A DNA stretch of 64,000 bases. Origin: Oscillospiraceae bacterium (GTDB taxonomy: Bacteria > Bacillota > Clostridia > Oscillospirales > Acutalibacteraceae). Positions 43,359 to 52,296 of this stretch are shown one piece after another; positions within the stretch are counted from its first letter, which is position 1, and each line of letters opens with the position of its first letter. Position numbers and translations under genes: made by a program. The DNA lies in the NCBI GenBank assembly GCA_015065685.1, contig SVPU01000002.1:62001-126000 (forward strand). Reading direction: 5' to 3'. The notes under the pieces were generated by a model, which was not told where the DNA came from, did not search any database, and saw nothing but the letters and a program-made list of their open reading frames with translations.

Positions 43359-44079
43359 ATTTTTTCCCTTCATATGAACAATTAATCATTACCTCAATGA
43401 GTTTGAGAATGAAGCTTGAAAGCTCAGCTTGTGCATATAGATTCATTTCGCGGTAGCTATCGATTGCACTTTCTCCTGCATCGTCCGAAATTTTTCTGAG
43501 CGACAAAAAAGGAACATCGGCAAAATCGCACACATAAGCGATTGCCGCAGTCTCCATATCACACGACATAGCACCGAAATTATCCCTCAAGGAATTTCTA
43601 ACTGCCGCGTCGCATATAAAGCGGTCGCCGGAAACTGCAGTACCCTTATTTATCTCCAGTACCTTTTCGCAAAACAACTGCAAAAGCTCATTATTAGCCT
43701 TGTAAATATACTTCTGAAGAGGTTTTTCACAAAGCTTGTACCCGATTCCCGTTAAATCAAAATCGTGCTCTAAAAAGGCATCACACAAGCATAGCTCGCC
43801 CTTATGTACATTGCTTATTCCACCTGAAAGGCCGTAATTCAGAATGACATTGCAACCGATATCACACAAGTGCATAGCGGCAGCAGCGGCATTGACCTTA
43901 CCAATACCGCAAAGTATTGAAATCACCTCTGCAGAGCTACGGTCGGTTTTGATCGTAAACTTGTGTGCGGTTCTGCCTAAAAAATCATAAGCAGAAAATT
44001 CCCTTGACTCAATAAATTCCTTTAGCGATTTATATTCATCAATATCCGCAACAATAATACCGATTTTTAACATATTCAT
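43351..44079 (-). CDS. 5'-methylthioadenosine/S-adenosylhomocysteine nucleosidase-like protein
   Basis: Member of the phosphorylase/nucleosidase (PNP_UDP_1) superfamily, 242 residues. Visible elements are GIGKVNAAAAAMHLCD near 72, NYGLSGGI near 94, SGDRFICD near 148, CDMETAAIAYVC near 173 with the substrate-binding Glu, and KISDDAGE near 198 with the catalytic Asp. MTA/SAH nucleosidases split adenine from by-products of SAM use. The family also includes futalosine hydrolase, so substrate is probable, not proven. ATG at 44079 abuts the zinc-ribbon gene stop; a second ATG lies 6 bases later. Confidence 0.85.
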   Translation of the reverse strand: MNMLKIGIIVADIDEYKSLKEFIESREFSAYDFLGRTAHKFTIKTDRSSAEVISILCGIGKVNAAAAAMHLCDIGCNVILNYGLSGGISNVHKGELCLCDAFLEHDFDLTGIGYKLCEKPLQKYIYKANNELLQLFCEKVLEINKGTAVSGDRFICDAAVRNSLRDNFGAMSCDMETAAIAYVCDFADVPFLSLRKISDDAGESAIDSYREMNLYAQAELSSFILKLIEVMINCSYEGKKYE

Positions 44080-44457
44080 TTATTCTTCTTCACTATCTAT
44101 AATAATTTTTTCGCCGCATTTTGAGCAAAATACCGCATTTTCCTCAACTAATGCACCACACTTAGCACAAATTCTTTTGTTCTTGGCCGCATTAATTTCT
44201 TCGTTTATAGAATTGATTTTTTCGTTCTTTTCTGTGATTGAATTAACCAATTCTCTGGTTTGATTATCGACATTTTCATCATCTTTAATCAATTCATAAT
44301 AAATTTCGCCTAGCTTTTCAAAATCCTTAGCTCTTTTTGCCTTTTCTGAAGCAACATCAAATTTTTGTTTTTGGGTTGTTACAACCTCATTGGTTTTTTT
44401 GCAAGCAACCTCAAAAAAATCCTTTGCTTTTTCAACAGCATTGTCTAAAAAATCCAT
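44080..44457 (-). CDS. Coiled-coil zinc-ribbon protein
   Basis: A 125-residue soluble protein. A long charged helical region (about 1-90, rich in Lys, Glu, Asn; probable coiled coil) is followed by a C-terminal zinc ribbon with two CxxC pairs, CAKCGALVEENAVFCSKCGE. Such proteins are common in Clostridia next to division or envelope genes, but no function is established. It begins 49 bases after the uridine-kinase-like gene and abuts the nucleosidase. With four intact cysteines it should bind one zinc. Confidence 0.82.
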   Translation of the reverse strand: MDFLDNAVEKAKDFFEVACKKTNEVVTTQKQKFDVASEKAKRAKDFEKLGEIYYELIKDDENVDNQTRELVNSITEKNEKINSINEEINAAKNKRICAKCGALVEENAVFCSKCGEKIIIDSEEE

Positions 44458-44506
44458 AATAAAACCTCCGTTATTTTAGTTTATATAATTTTAAAATAAA
44501 ACCCAA

Positions 44507-45433
44507 TTAATTATATTTGCCATTGCCGATAAATTCTCTTATAAGCGAATTTGGGGGCACATAGCGACTATCTAACGAATCAAATTTTTCGATAGCATTT
44601 ATTGTTCTTGAAAAATAATTATATAGCGGATTATCGGGTGAAATCTCATTTCTTAATTTTAAAAATTCATCCCTATAGACACAAGGCTCATAAATGTGCA
44701 ATGTTTTTATCAAAACATCTGCGGTGTTTTTATGGCAATAAAGATATTTTCTTTCCCCTTCAATAACACCGTTCCAGAGCCTTAGTGTATCCTCCAAAGA
44801 AGCGCCTCTGAAAATCTTATCACGCAATGTTCTTCTGACAAGTCTTATTTGTCGGCTTGAGAGCAGCTGTTCGCCAAAGCTGTCGAGAATAGAACAGTTA
44901 ACGCTAATATATGCTTTAAAAATATTCTTCTTCGGCACAAAATCTGTAATTAGCGGATTCATCGCATGAAGACCCTCTACAATGATAATACCCTTATTTG
45001 AAATATCAACTAGCTTATAATCGGGTATGCTCTTTTTAAGCGCGAAATCATAATGAGGCAATTTGGTTTTTCCCGTGCTTATTATCTCATTGAAACACTT
45101 TTTTATCAAATCAATGTTCAAAGCATTAACCGATTCAATATCCTTGCTGCCGTCCTCCAAAACGGGAATAAATTCATTTGAAAGATAAAAATCATCCAGT
45201 GATACAACCGTTGTTTTTTCACCGAGTTGTTCTAATTTTTCGCACAGAATATGCGCCGTTGTTGTTTTGCCAGAACCTGAAGGACCCGCTAAAGCCACAA
45301 TTTTTATATCATCATCAAATGCAATTTTTTCAGCAACCGAATAAATCTCGTTTATATATTGTTCTTCGGCAAAAGCCACCAATTTTTCAGGCGTTTTAAC
45401 CGCATTATTAATTTCTGTAACCGTAATCTGCAT
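44507..45433 (-). CDS. Uridine kinase-like P-loop nucleoside kinase
   Basis: Cytosolic kinase of about 308 residues. The P-loop is ALAGPSGSGKTTTAH near residue 48, followed by VVSLDDFYL near 80, GIIIVEGLHAMNP near 150 and SRQIRLVRRTLRD near 198 (lid region), matching uridine kinase/phosphoribulokinase relatives. Many clostridial relatives are about 550 residues with an N-terminal TGS/editing-like domain; here only a short N-terminal stretch exists. Start is uncertain: the ATG at 45451 has a ribosome site touching it, while the ATG at 45433 has GGA too far upstream. Both overlap the hemZ 3' end, implying coupling. Confidence 0.8.
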   Translation of the reverse strand: MQITVTEINNAVKTPEKLVAFAEEQYINEIYSVAEKIAFDDDIKIVALAGPSGSGKTTTAHILCEKLEQLGEKTTVVSLDDFYLSNEFIPVLEDGSKDIESVNALNIDLIKKCFNEIISTGKTKLPHYDFALKKSIPDYKLVDISNKGIIIVEGLHAMNPLITDFVPKKNIFKAYISVNCSILDSFGEQLLSSRQIRLVRRTLRDKIFRGASLEDTLRLWNGVIEGERKYLYCHKNTADVLIKTLHIYEPCVYRDEFLKLRNEISPDNPLYNYFSRTINAIEKFDSLDSRYVPPNSLIREFIGNGKYN

Positions 45434-46871
45434 AAAAACTATTGATGCCATCCTTTCGTGAAATTATTTCGTTGAAACGCTCAATATATTCATATGGATA
45501 TTTAAAATTAAAAATTCGTTCTATATAATTTCCGCCCGGCTCACGAAGCTTAGTAACCGCAGAAGCACCGCAGGCTAAAATCGAGTGGGTTTCATCCATA
45601 ATATAAACATTATATAAGCATTCGTAACCCTTTTTAGAATAGCCAACATTTTCAAGGTTGCCAACCGTTTTACTTTGTCTATACATATAATACGGGACAA
45701 TCCCGTTAGCGCTTAGCATATCGTGAGCGGTATCAACCATTAATGATGCCGTTTTGCCTATCTCGGTTTCGGGCAAATCTCCCTTTAAATTCATAAAAGA
45801 AGAGCGTTTTAAAGACAGCGAATGAACAGTTACGCTCTCGGGATTAAGCTTTAAAATTTCATCTAAGGTTAATTTAAAGCTTTCATAGGAATCACCGGGA
45901 AGTCCTGCAATTAAATCCATATTAATATTAGTAAAACCCATTTTTCTAGCCATATTAAAGGCATCGACGGTATCTCGGCTTGTGTGCTTTCTACCTATTA
46001 TGCCGAGCACAGAATCGTTCATAGTTTGGGGGTTAATGCTAATTCTTGTGGCTCCGAAATCTTTAATAACTTGCAGTTTTTCTTCTGAAAAGGTATCAGG
46101 TCTGCCCGCTTCCACAGTGTATTCTCTCAAATGAGACAAATCAAAATTTTCTCGCACCGCTTGCATTATTTTCTTTATTTCATCTGCCGAAACGGCAGTT
46201 GGAGTTCCACCGCCAATATAAACCGTTTCAAGCCTTAAGCCGTTTTCCTTTGAGATTTTTGCAGTTAACTCAATTTCCTTACACAAAAGTTCAACATATT
46301 TTGGAATTAACTTTTTTGCTGATTCGACCGAGTGTGAAACAAAAGAGCAATATGAACACCTGCTTGGACAAAAAGGAATTGATATATAAAGACTGAAGGA
46401 ATTTTTCTCTGATAAAGAGATAATCTTATGCTCGCCCTCAAAGGTTTCTTTGCAGAGCTTTAGCTTTTTATCAGTAACCTTTAATTTATTTTTAAAATAG
46501 TCCTCCGCTTCCCCATTGCCTAAAGAGCTTGAGAGCCTTGAAAAAAGCTTTGCAGGGCGAACTCCCGTTAATAATCCCCATTGAGGATAATAGCCCGTGA
46601 GTTCGGTAAAGCAGTTAAAAAGCGCGGTTGCAATTTTGAGCTCTGCCTCTTTTTCGATTTCACTAACAGCATCAATTATCTTTGAAAATTGGGTGGTTTT
46701 TCCATTAAGACAAACCTTTGCAGTTGCTTTATTTTCCTTAATTTCAGTAATAGCATAGTCATCAGAAAGAGAAATCTCATTAAAGAATTCTATCTTTTCA
46801 AAAGGCAAAAAAATTCTTATTAACTTTTCAAGTTCATATTTAAAATCGTGTCCAATCAAGCAAAGATTCAT
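45408..46871 (-). CDS. hemZ: Radical SAM coproporphyrinogen dehydrogenase HemZ
   Basis: Oxygen-independent coproporphyrinogen III oxidase homologue, 487 residues. An N-terminal HemZ-specific region (about 1-160, including YPQWGLLTGVRPAKL) precedes the radical SAM domain with CPSRCSYCSF near 175, the CxxxCxxC cluster. Then come YIGGGTPTAVSADE and MDLIAGLPGDSYESF. The N-terminal region separates HemZ from HemN/HemW. No other heme gene is in the window, so its true substrate in this organism is unsettled. It starts 10 bases after the MBL gene. Confidence 0.88.
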   Translation of the reverse strand: MNLCLIGHDFKYELEKLIRIFLPFEKIEFFNEISLSDDYAITEIKENKATAKVCLNGKTTQFSKIIDAVSEIEKEAELKIATALFNCFTELTGYYPQWGLLTGVRPAKLFSRLSSSLGNGEAEDYFKNKLKVTDKKLKLCKETFEGEHKIISLSEKNSFSLYISIPFCPSRCSYCSFVSHSVESAKKLIPKYVELLCKEIELTAKISKENGLRLETVYIGGGTPTAVSADEIKKIMQAVRENFDLSHLREYTVEAGRPDTFSEEKLQVIKDFGATRISINPQTMNDSVLGIIGRKHTSRDTVDAFNMARKMGFTNINMDLIAGLPGDSYESFKLTLDEILKLNPESVTVHSLSLKRSSFMNLKGDLPETEIGKTASLMVDTAHDMLSANGIVPYYMYRQSKTVGNLENVGYSKKGYECLYNVYIMDETHSILACGASAVTKLREPGGNYIERIFNFKYPYEYIERFNEIISRKDGINSFYADYGYRN

Positions 46872-46881
46872 ATGTTTTCCT

Positions 46882-47493
46882 TTATCTTATAAATGGGTTA
46901 TAAAGTTTTTCGTGAGCGATGGTGGTTATAGGTCCATGGCCCGAATAAACGACCGTTTCATCGGGTAATGAAAACAATTTTTTTATAGAAGCATTTAACA
47001 CGCCGAAATCGCCACCCGGGAAATCAGTTCTGCCAATAGATTCGCAAAACAAGGTGTCTCCCGCAAAAAGAACATCATCAATCAAATAGCAAGAGCCACC
47101 AATTGTATGACCTGGTGTGTGAATCACATTAATTTCGATATCGCCAACCTTTAAAATGCTTTTGTCTTTAAGTTCGATATCGGCATTAAAATTCTTTAAA
47201 GGTAAACCGAAAAGGTTTGATAAATTAACATTATTATCGTTCAAGCCTTCGGCATCAAGCTCGCCAATTGCAATTTTAGTGTTTGTTTTTTCACTTAAAT
47301 CTTTTGCAAAACCAATATGGTCAAAATGGCAATGTGTTAAAAGAATTAGCCTTTCTTTTAAGTTGTTGACATTTAAAAACTCGGCTGCTTCTTGGCATTC
47401 AAATCCGGGGTCAATAACAATGGCGGCATTATCACTTGAAATTAAGTAACAATTAGTGCCGATTCCTCCCAAAACGATAGTTTTAATTTCCAT
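46882..47493 (-). CDS. MBL-fold metallohydrolase (glyoxalase II-like)
   Basis: A 203-residue metallo-beta-lactamase-fold protein with the metal motif THCHFDHIG near residue 55, later ligands in HTPGHTIGG near 130 and FAGDTLF near 150, and a closing YSGHGP. This short form is widespread in Firmicutes and resembles hydroxyacylglutathione hydrolase, though the substrate is often unknown. The track start at 47547 lies within dtd. ATG 47493 follows GGAG with proper spacing and overlaps the dtd stop by 11 bases. It is not a resistance lactamase. Confidence 0.88.
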   Translation of the reverse strand: MEIKTIVLGGIGTNCYLISSDNAAIVIDPGFECQEAAEFLNVNNLKERLILLTHCHFDHIGFAKDLSEKTNTKIAIGELDAEGLNDNNVNLSNLFGLPLKNFNADIELKDKSILKVGDIEINVIHTPGHTIGGSCYLIDDVLFAGDTLFCESIGRTDFPGGDFGVLNASIKKLFSLPDETVVYSGHGPITTIAHEKLYNPFIR

Positions 47494-47947
47494 TTTTTCT
47501 CCAAATTTCAGTGTCGTAAAGAATTGTAACAGGACCTTGGTTAACAAGGCTCACATTCATATCCGCACCGAATTCACCTTCATCAACCTTTTTAACACCT
47601 GCTTCGCGTAATTTTTCGCAGAAATATTTATATAACCTTTCTGCATTTACGGGCTCTAAAGCATTTATAAAAGAAGGTCTATTCCCTTTTTTAACATCCG
47701 CAAGTAAGGTGAACTGTGAAATGGCAAGAATTTCGCCATCAACATCTAAAATTGATAAATTCATTTTATCATTTTCGTCACAGAAAATTCTCAAATTTGA
47801 AATTTTCTTGGCCAAAATTTCAGCATCCGCCTCGGTATCGCCCTCGGCGGCACCAAGCAGCACCATATAACCTTTATTGCAACTACCGATAATTTTTCCA
47901 TCAACCTCAACAGAAGCCGAGGAAACTCTTTGTATAACAGCTTTCAT
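47483..47947 (-). CDS. dtd: D-aminoacyl-tRNA deacylase
   Basis: Removes D-amino acids (and glycine from tRNA-Ala) from tRNAs. Family motifs are MKAVIQRVSSASVEVDG at the start, SQFTLLADVKKGNRPSF near 78 with the SQFTL signature, and the cross-subunit NQGPVTIL near 138. Length 154 is slightly above the usual 145-150. Its ATG overlaps the rel stop by one base; rel-dtd is a conserved pair in Firmicutes. Confidence 0.96.
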   Translation of the reverse strand: MKAVIQRVSSASVEVDGKIIGSCNKGYMVLLGAAEGDTEADAEILAKKISNLRIFCDENDKMNLSILDVDGEILAISQFTLLADVKKGNRPSFINALEPVNAERLYKYFCEKLREAGVKKVDEGEFGADMNVSLVNQGPVTILYDTEIWRKNGN

Positions 47948-50139
47948 TATTGATTAATCCTTTCCACGCTATATGCGCCTTGAATCTTTTCAATGCGCAT
48001 AATAATGCTTCTTAAATGCTCAACGCTTTCTGCGCTGATGGTAACCGTAACCATACAGTTGCCACCCTTAGCTTCACGCGCATTAATGCTATGAACAGGC
48101 ACTCGCATATTATTGATGGCATTCATAACATCAATAACTATACCGTCGCGATCGATAAACATCGCTTGAATGGTTGTTGTAAACGATTCGGTTCTATTAC
48201 CTGCCCAATGTGCAGAAATCCAACGCTCAGGCTCTTCTGATTCTGCAATATTCTTAGGAACATTGTTGCAGTCAATCTTATGAATCGAAACACCGTGCCC
48301 GCGTGTTATAAAGCCGATAATTTCATCTCCAGGAAGCGGTGCACAGCATTTTGAAAGCTTAATAAGACAGTTATCAATTCCCTCAACAATAACACCCTCG
48401 GAGGATTTGAAAGCCTTGCTTTCATTGATGGGCACAATTTCGGGTGCCTTAGCAGAAGAATGCTTTCGGTTAACATCCTCCTTAACTCTCGGAATAATTT
48501 TAGAAAGCAGAATTCCGCCATAACCGATTGCGGCATAGAATTCTTCACCATTTGCAAGCTTAAGCTTTTTAGCTAAATCTTCAATATAGCTTTCATATTC
48601 TTCATCATCAAACTCAATACCGTTTCTGCGAAGCTCTTTTTCAAAATCGGTTCTGCCCGCAACGATATTTTCGGCTCGCTTTTCCTTTTTAAACCAAGAC
48701 CTGATTTTAGCCTTTGCTTGCGTTGTAACAGCAATATTAAGCCAATCGCGGCTTGGTCCGTGGCCTGCTTGGTTTGTGGTTAAAATTTCGATTACCTCAC
48801 CTGTTTTAACCTCGTGGTTAATAGGCACAATTTTACCATCAACCTTAGCGCCAACCATTTTAACACCAACGGCTGAATGGATAGCAAAAGCAAAGTCAAC
48901 AACGGTAGCACCAACAGGAAGATTTATTACATCGCCCTTGGGAGTTACGGCAAAAACATCCTCTTCAGCCAAATCAACCTTAATACTGCGCACAATATCA
49001 GTAACATCGGGCGCAGTATCCTGACTATCAAGAATCTGCCTAATCCAAGCAAGGCGGTCTTCCATTTTCTTATCGTTGTCGGTAATGCCCTCTTTATATT
49101 TCCAGTGCGCCGCAATACCGAATTCTGCAGTGTGGTGCATTTCGAAGGTTCTGATTTGAATTTCAAAGGGTATTCCCGCACGACTGATAACAGTTGTGTG
49201 AAGCGACTGATACATATTAGGCTTCGGTGTTGAAATATAGTCCTTAAACCTATTGGGAATAGGTCTGAACATATCGTGCATAATACCAAGGATATTGTAA
49301 CAGTCTGCAACAGTGTCCGTTATGATTCTGATGGCATAAACATCGTAAATTTCATCAAAATCTTTTCCTTGAACATACATTTTTCTATAAATGCCGTGAA
49401 CAGATTTAACTCTGCCTTGAAACTTAAGGTTAACCTCGGGCATTTCTTCCTTGAGTCTATCTGCAATTCTATTCTTAATTTCCTCAAGGATTTGTTCTCT
49501 ATGTCTCTTGTGTAGCGTAAGAGATTTCTCAATTTCCTCATAAGCCACGGGGTCAAGGTGCTTGATAGATAAATCCTCAAGCTCTTCCTTTACGGGTCTA
49601 ATACCGAGTCTATGTGCAATAGGGGCATAAATCTCCAAGGTTTCAACCGAAACATCGCGTTGCTTTTGGCTTGGCATAGCGTCAAGTGTTCTCATATTGT
49701 GAAGTCTATCGGCTAGTTTAATAATAATAACTCTGATATCCTGACCCATCGCAATAAGCATTTTTCTAAGGCTTTCTGCTTGTTGCTGTTCTTTGGTTGA
49801 AAAATTAAGTCTGCCGATTTTAGTAACACCGTCAACAATAAGTGCTACCTCTTCGCCAAATTTTTCTTTGATATCTTCGAGTGTAAAATCGGTATCCTCA
49901 ACAACATCGTGAAGCAGTGCCGCCGCAATAGACTGCGAATCCATACCGAGAGATACAATTATTTTCGCAACATTAAATGGATGGATATAATAATCCTCAT
50001 TAGATTTGCGCTTTTGACCTTCGTGAGCAATAACACAAATTTCGAATGCTTTTTTGATCATATCAAAATCGAAATTATTACCAACAGAAGTCATACATTC
50101 ATATAATTCGTTGTAATCTCTTAAATGTTTATCCAACAT
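47947..50139 (-). CDS. relA: Bifunctional (p)ppGpp synthetase/hydrolase Rel
   Basis: Long RSH protein controlling the stringent response. The HD hydrolase domain (about 45-150) has LLHDVVEDT intact. The synthetase domain (about 230-340) has GRVKSVHGIYRKM and RFKDYIS; the RFKD form is typical of bifunctional enzymes. TGS (about 390-450), helical region, and a C-terminal ACT domain (about 655-728) follow. Length 730 is normal. Both activities should be present. It begins inside the recJ end (11-base overlap) and is followed by dtd. Confidence 0.96.
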   Translation of the reverse strand: MLDKHLRDYNELYECMTSVGNNFDFDMIKKAFEICVIAHEGQKRKSNEDYYIHPFNVAKIIVSLGMDSQSIAAALLHDVVEDTDFTLEDIKEKFGEEVALIVDGVTKIGRLNFSTKEQQQAESLRKMLIAMGQDIRVIIIKLADRLHNMRTLDAMPSQKQRDVSVETLEIYAPIAHRLGIRPVKEELEDLSIKHLDPVAYEEIEKSLTLHKRHREQILEEIKNRIADRLKEEMPEVNLKFQGRVKSVHGIYRKMYVQGKDFDEIYDVYAIRIITDTVADCYNILGIMHDMFRPIPNRFKDYISTPKPNMYQSLHTTVISRAGIPFEIQIRTFEMHHTAEFGIAAHWKYKEGITDNDKKMEDRLAWIRQILDSQDTAPDVTDIVRSIKVDLAEEDVFAVTPKGDVINLPVGATVVDFAFAIHSAVGVKMVGAKVDGKIVPINHEVKTGEVIEILTTNQAGHGPSRDWLNIAVTTQAKAKIRSWFKKEKRAENIVAGRTDFEKELRRNGIEFDDEEYESYIEDLAKKLKLANGEEFYAAIGYGGILLSKIIPRVKEDVNRKHSSAKAPEIVPINESKAFKSSEGVIVEGIDNCLIKLSKCCAPLPGDEIIGFITRGHGVSIHKIDCNNVPKNIAESEEPERWISAHWAGNRTESFTTTIQAMFIDRDGIVIDVMNAINNMRVPVHSINAREAKGGNCMVTVTISAESVEHLRSIIMRIEKIQGAYSVERINQ

Positions 50140-52153
50140 TGTTATTGCTCCTTTCAGTTAAAAATTTAAATGTTGCGGAAGAATTAAGATTGGTTTTCGC
50201 AGCATTCCCAACTGCACAGTATGAAGAATTAGCGCTTTGGGTTATTAAATTAAGTTCTAATAAAACCTTTAATGCAATATATGTTTTTGCATAACCGATG
50301 CTTTTAATGAAAATGCTTTTTATTCTTTCTTCCAATATCGGTTTTTCGCAGATTTTCTTATAAATTATTCCAATATCCTCGCGCGTTGGCAAAATAATGC
50401 TTGTGCAAAAATCGCGGCCGGTTTCAAAGCGGTCAATCTGCTCAATATCATAAAATAAGCTTTCATCATCAATACCATTCATTCTAAGGGCTTTAATCTG
50501 CACCGAAAGCATATAATTATCGTTATAATAATTTGCTTCGGCACCTACGGCTAAATCGAGAATATCGCCCACCTCATAACAAAAATTATCAGTTGAGGTG
50601 CCAAACAGAACGCATTGGAAAGAATTGTTGCCTTTAGAAAACAAAAGTCTCAAATGCTTGTTGTTTGAAATGGGTGAAATTCTTTCGAGCTTTGCACCAA
50701 AAATTCCAAAAAGCGGAGTTTTATTGCCATAACCATAAGGCTCTAGCGATTGTAAAGCAAAGCACAAATCAAGTGAAAGTGCCGCAGGATTCAATTTGCA
50801 GTCAAGCTTTAAAACAGGTGGATTATATTCCTTTAAATATGCAAAGTCATTGATTCTGTTACGGAATTCATCAACATCATCAGTCTTTAAGGTTACACCT
50901 GCTGCCTGGTCATGACCGCCGAATTTAATCATTAAATCCTCACAGTGCGCCAAAGCTTCATAAAGTGAAAAGCCTTCAATGCTTCTGCCCGAGCCGGAAG
51001 CAATTTCGCCATCAGATGATACAAGAATTGTGGGTTTTCCGTATTTTTCGGCAATTCGGGACGCAACAATACCAACAACACCGTGATGCCAATCATTACC
51101 CATAACAACGATAACACGGTTAAAGCCATAGCCCTTTTCTTCAATTATTTTAACCGCCTCTTCGAAAATCTTTTTCTCAATTTGTTGGCGTGAGGCGTTA
51201 TCTGCATCAATTTCATTTGCAATGCTGAGTGCCGTCATCATATTATCTGTGGTGAGCAATTCCACAGCGCGAGAAGCCTTTCCCATTCTTCCTGCCGCGT
51301 TTATTCTCGGTGCAATGCCAAATGCTATTTTTTGAGCATTAACTGAATCGCGAGCGATTCCCGCAACATTAAGAAGTGCAGAAATTCCAACAAGCGGTGA
51401 ATTTTTAATTTTTTCCGCACCGAATTTCACAATGCTGCGATTTTCAAGCTCCAAAGGCATAATATCTGCAATGGTTGCTACAGTTAAAAGGTCAGCATAT
51501 TCAGAAAATAGTTCCTCAGGCTCGCAGTTTTCCATAACACAAATAAGGCGGTAAGCAACAACCGTTCCGCAAACCGATTTATAAGATGATGGGCAATCAT
51601 TTCTGTGGGGATCAACCACAGCGGCAGCATTGGGCAATTCATCTGAAGGCAAATGATGGTCGGTCACCACCAGAGTGATACCGAGTTTTTCAGCCAAAGC
51701 CGCTTCTTCGAATGATTTAATTCCGTTATCAACAGTAATAATCAGTTTAACGCCCTGATTATGAAGTTTATGAATTGCATCGGTATTCATACCGTAACCC
51801 TCTTGAAAACGGTCAGGTATGTAATAAATAACATCGGCACCTTTAGATTTTAAATATCGGTAAAGAAGCGATGTTGCACAAACACCGTCGCAGTCATAAT
51901 CTCCGTAAACAGCAATTTTTTCGCCGTCTTCAATCACCGCATTTATAATTTCAGCGGCGCGAACTATATCAGCAGTTTCCAGGGGATTGGAAAAAATCAG
52001 TTCATCCGAAACAAATTCTTCCAAAGCGCAAGGGTCGGCATAGCCTCTCGAAGAGGCTATAAGAGCAACAATAGGGTCAATTTCACATTCGAAAGACAAT
52101 GCTTTAGCAAGCTCCTTATCATATTCCGCAACCTGCCATTTTTTGAAACCCAT
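50129..52153 (-). CDS. recJ: Single-stranded-DNA-specific exonuclease RecJ
   Basis: DHH-family 5'-3' nuclease for repair. Metal-binding motifs are YGDYDCDGVCAT near residue 80, the DHH motif VVTDHHLP near 165, and GRMGKASRAVELL near 300. DHHA1 features KFGGHDQAAGVTL appear near 410, followed by an OB domain. A C-terminal extension (about 560-674) is of the kind seen in Firmicute RecJ; I do not recognise its function. The gene is first of the recJ-rel-dtd block and has its own promoter. Confidence 0.95.
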   Translation of the reverse strand: MGFKKWQVAEYDKELAKALSFECEIDPIVALIASSRGYADPCALEEFVSDELIFSNPLETADIVRAAEIINAVIEDGEKIAVYGDYDCDGVCATSLLYRYLKSKGADVIYYIPDRFQEGYGMNTDAIHKLHNQGVKLIITVDNGIKSFEEAALAEKLGITLVVTDHHLPSDELPNAAAVVDPHRNDCPSSYKSVCGTVVAYRLICVMENCEPEELFSEYADLLTVATIADIMPLELENRSIVKFGAEKIKNSPLVGISALLNVAGIARDSVNAQKIAFGIAPRINAAGRMGKASRAVELLTTDNMMTALSIANEIDADNASRQQIEKKIFEEAVKIIEEKGYGFNRVIVVMGNDWHHGVVGIVASRIAEKYGKPTILVSSDGEIASGSGRSIEGFSLYEALAHCEDLMIKFGGHDQAAGVTLKTDDVDEFRNRINDFAYLKEYNPPVLKLDCKLNPAALSLDLCFALQSLEPYGYGNKTPLFGIFGAKLERISPISNNKHLRLLFSKGNNSFQCVLFGTSTDNFCYEVGDILDLAVGAEANYYNDNYMLSVQIKALRMNGIDDESLFYDIEQIDRFETGRDFCTSIILPTREDIGIIYKKICEKPILEERIKSIFIKSIGYAKTYIALKVLLELNLITQSANSSYCAVGNAAKTNLNSSATFKFLTERSNNNVG

Positions 52154-52198
52154 ATTATCACCCCTTTTTGAAAATATAATTAGCCATTTTATTAAAAT

Positions 52199-52227
52199 AT
52201 TTTACCACTTTTTTATAGACTTTTCAA
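52199..52227 (-). promoter_or_regulatory. Promoter of the recJ-rel-dtd operon
   Basis: TTGAAA (52222-52227), 17 bases, TAAAAT (52199-52204), about 45 bases before the recJ ATG. An inverted repeat lies just upstream of the -35. Confidence 0.7.
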
Positions 52228-52231
52228 TATC

Positions 52232-52253
52232 TTTGAATAATAAATTATTCAAA
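52232..52253. repeat. Perfect 10-base palindrome upstream of the recJ promoter
   Basis: TTTGAATAAT-AA-ATTATTCAAA (52232-52253): two 10-base arms with a 2-base centre, 5 bases upstream of the -35 box. There is no loop suitable for an RNA hairpin, so a protein-binding site is more likely than a terminator. Confidence 0.55.
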
Positions 52254-52256
52254 CAA

Positions 52257-52290
52257 TAAAAAAACTCCGACAGTTTTAACCATCGGAGCA
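52257..52290 (-). terminator. Intrinsic terminator after isocitrate dehydrogenase
   Basis: On the minus strand GCTCCGA pairs with TCGGAGT across a loop of about 12 bases, followed by TTTTTT. It closes the citrate-branch operon. Confidence 0.82.
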
Positions 52291-52296
52291 TAAAAA

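Noticed and set aside
46882-47493. MBL-fold protein as a beta-lactamase
   Set aside because: It has no signal peptide and matches the short cytosolic glyoxalase II-like form; context is tRNA quality control and heme genes.
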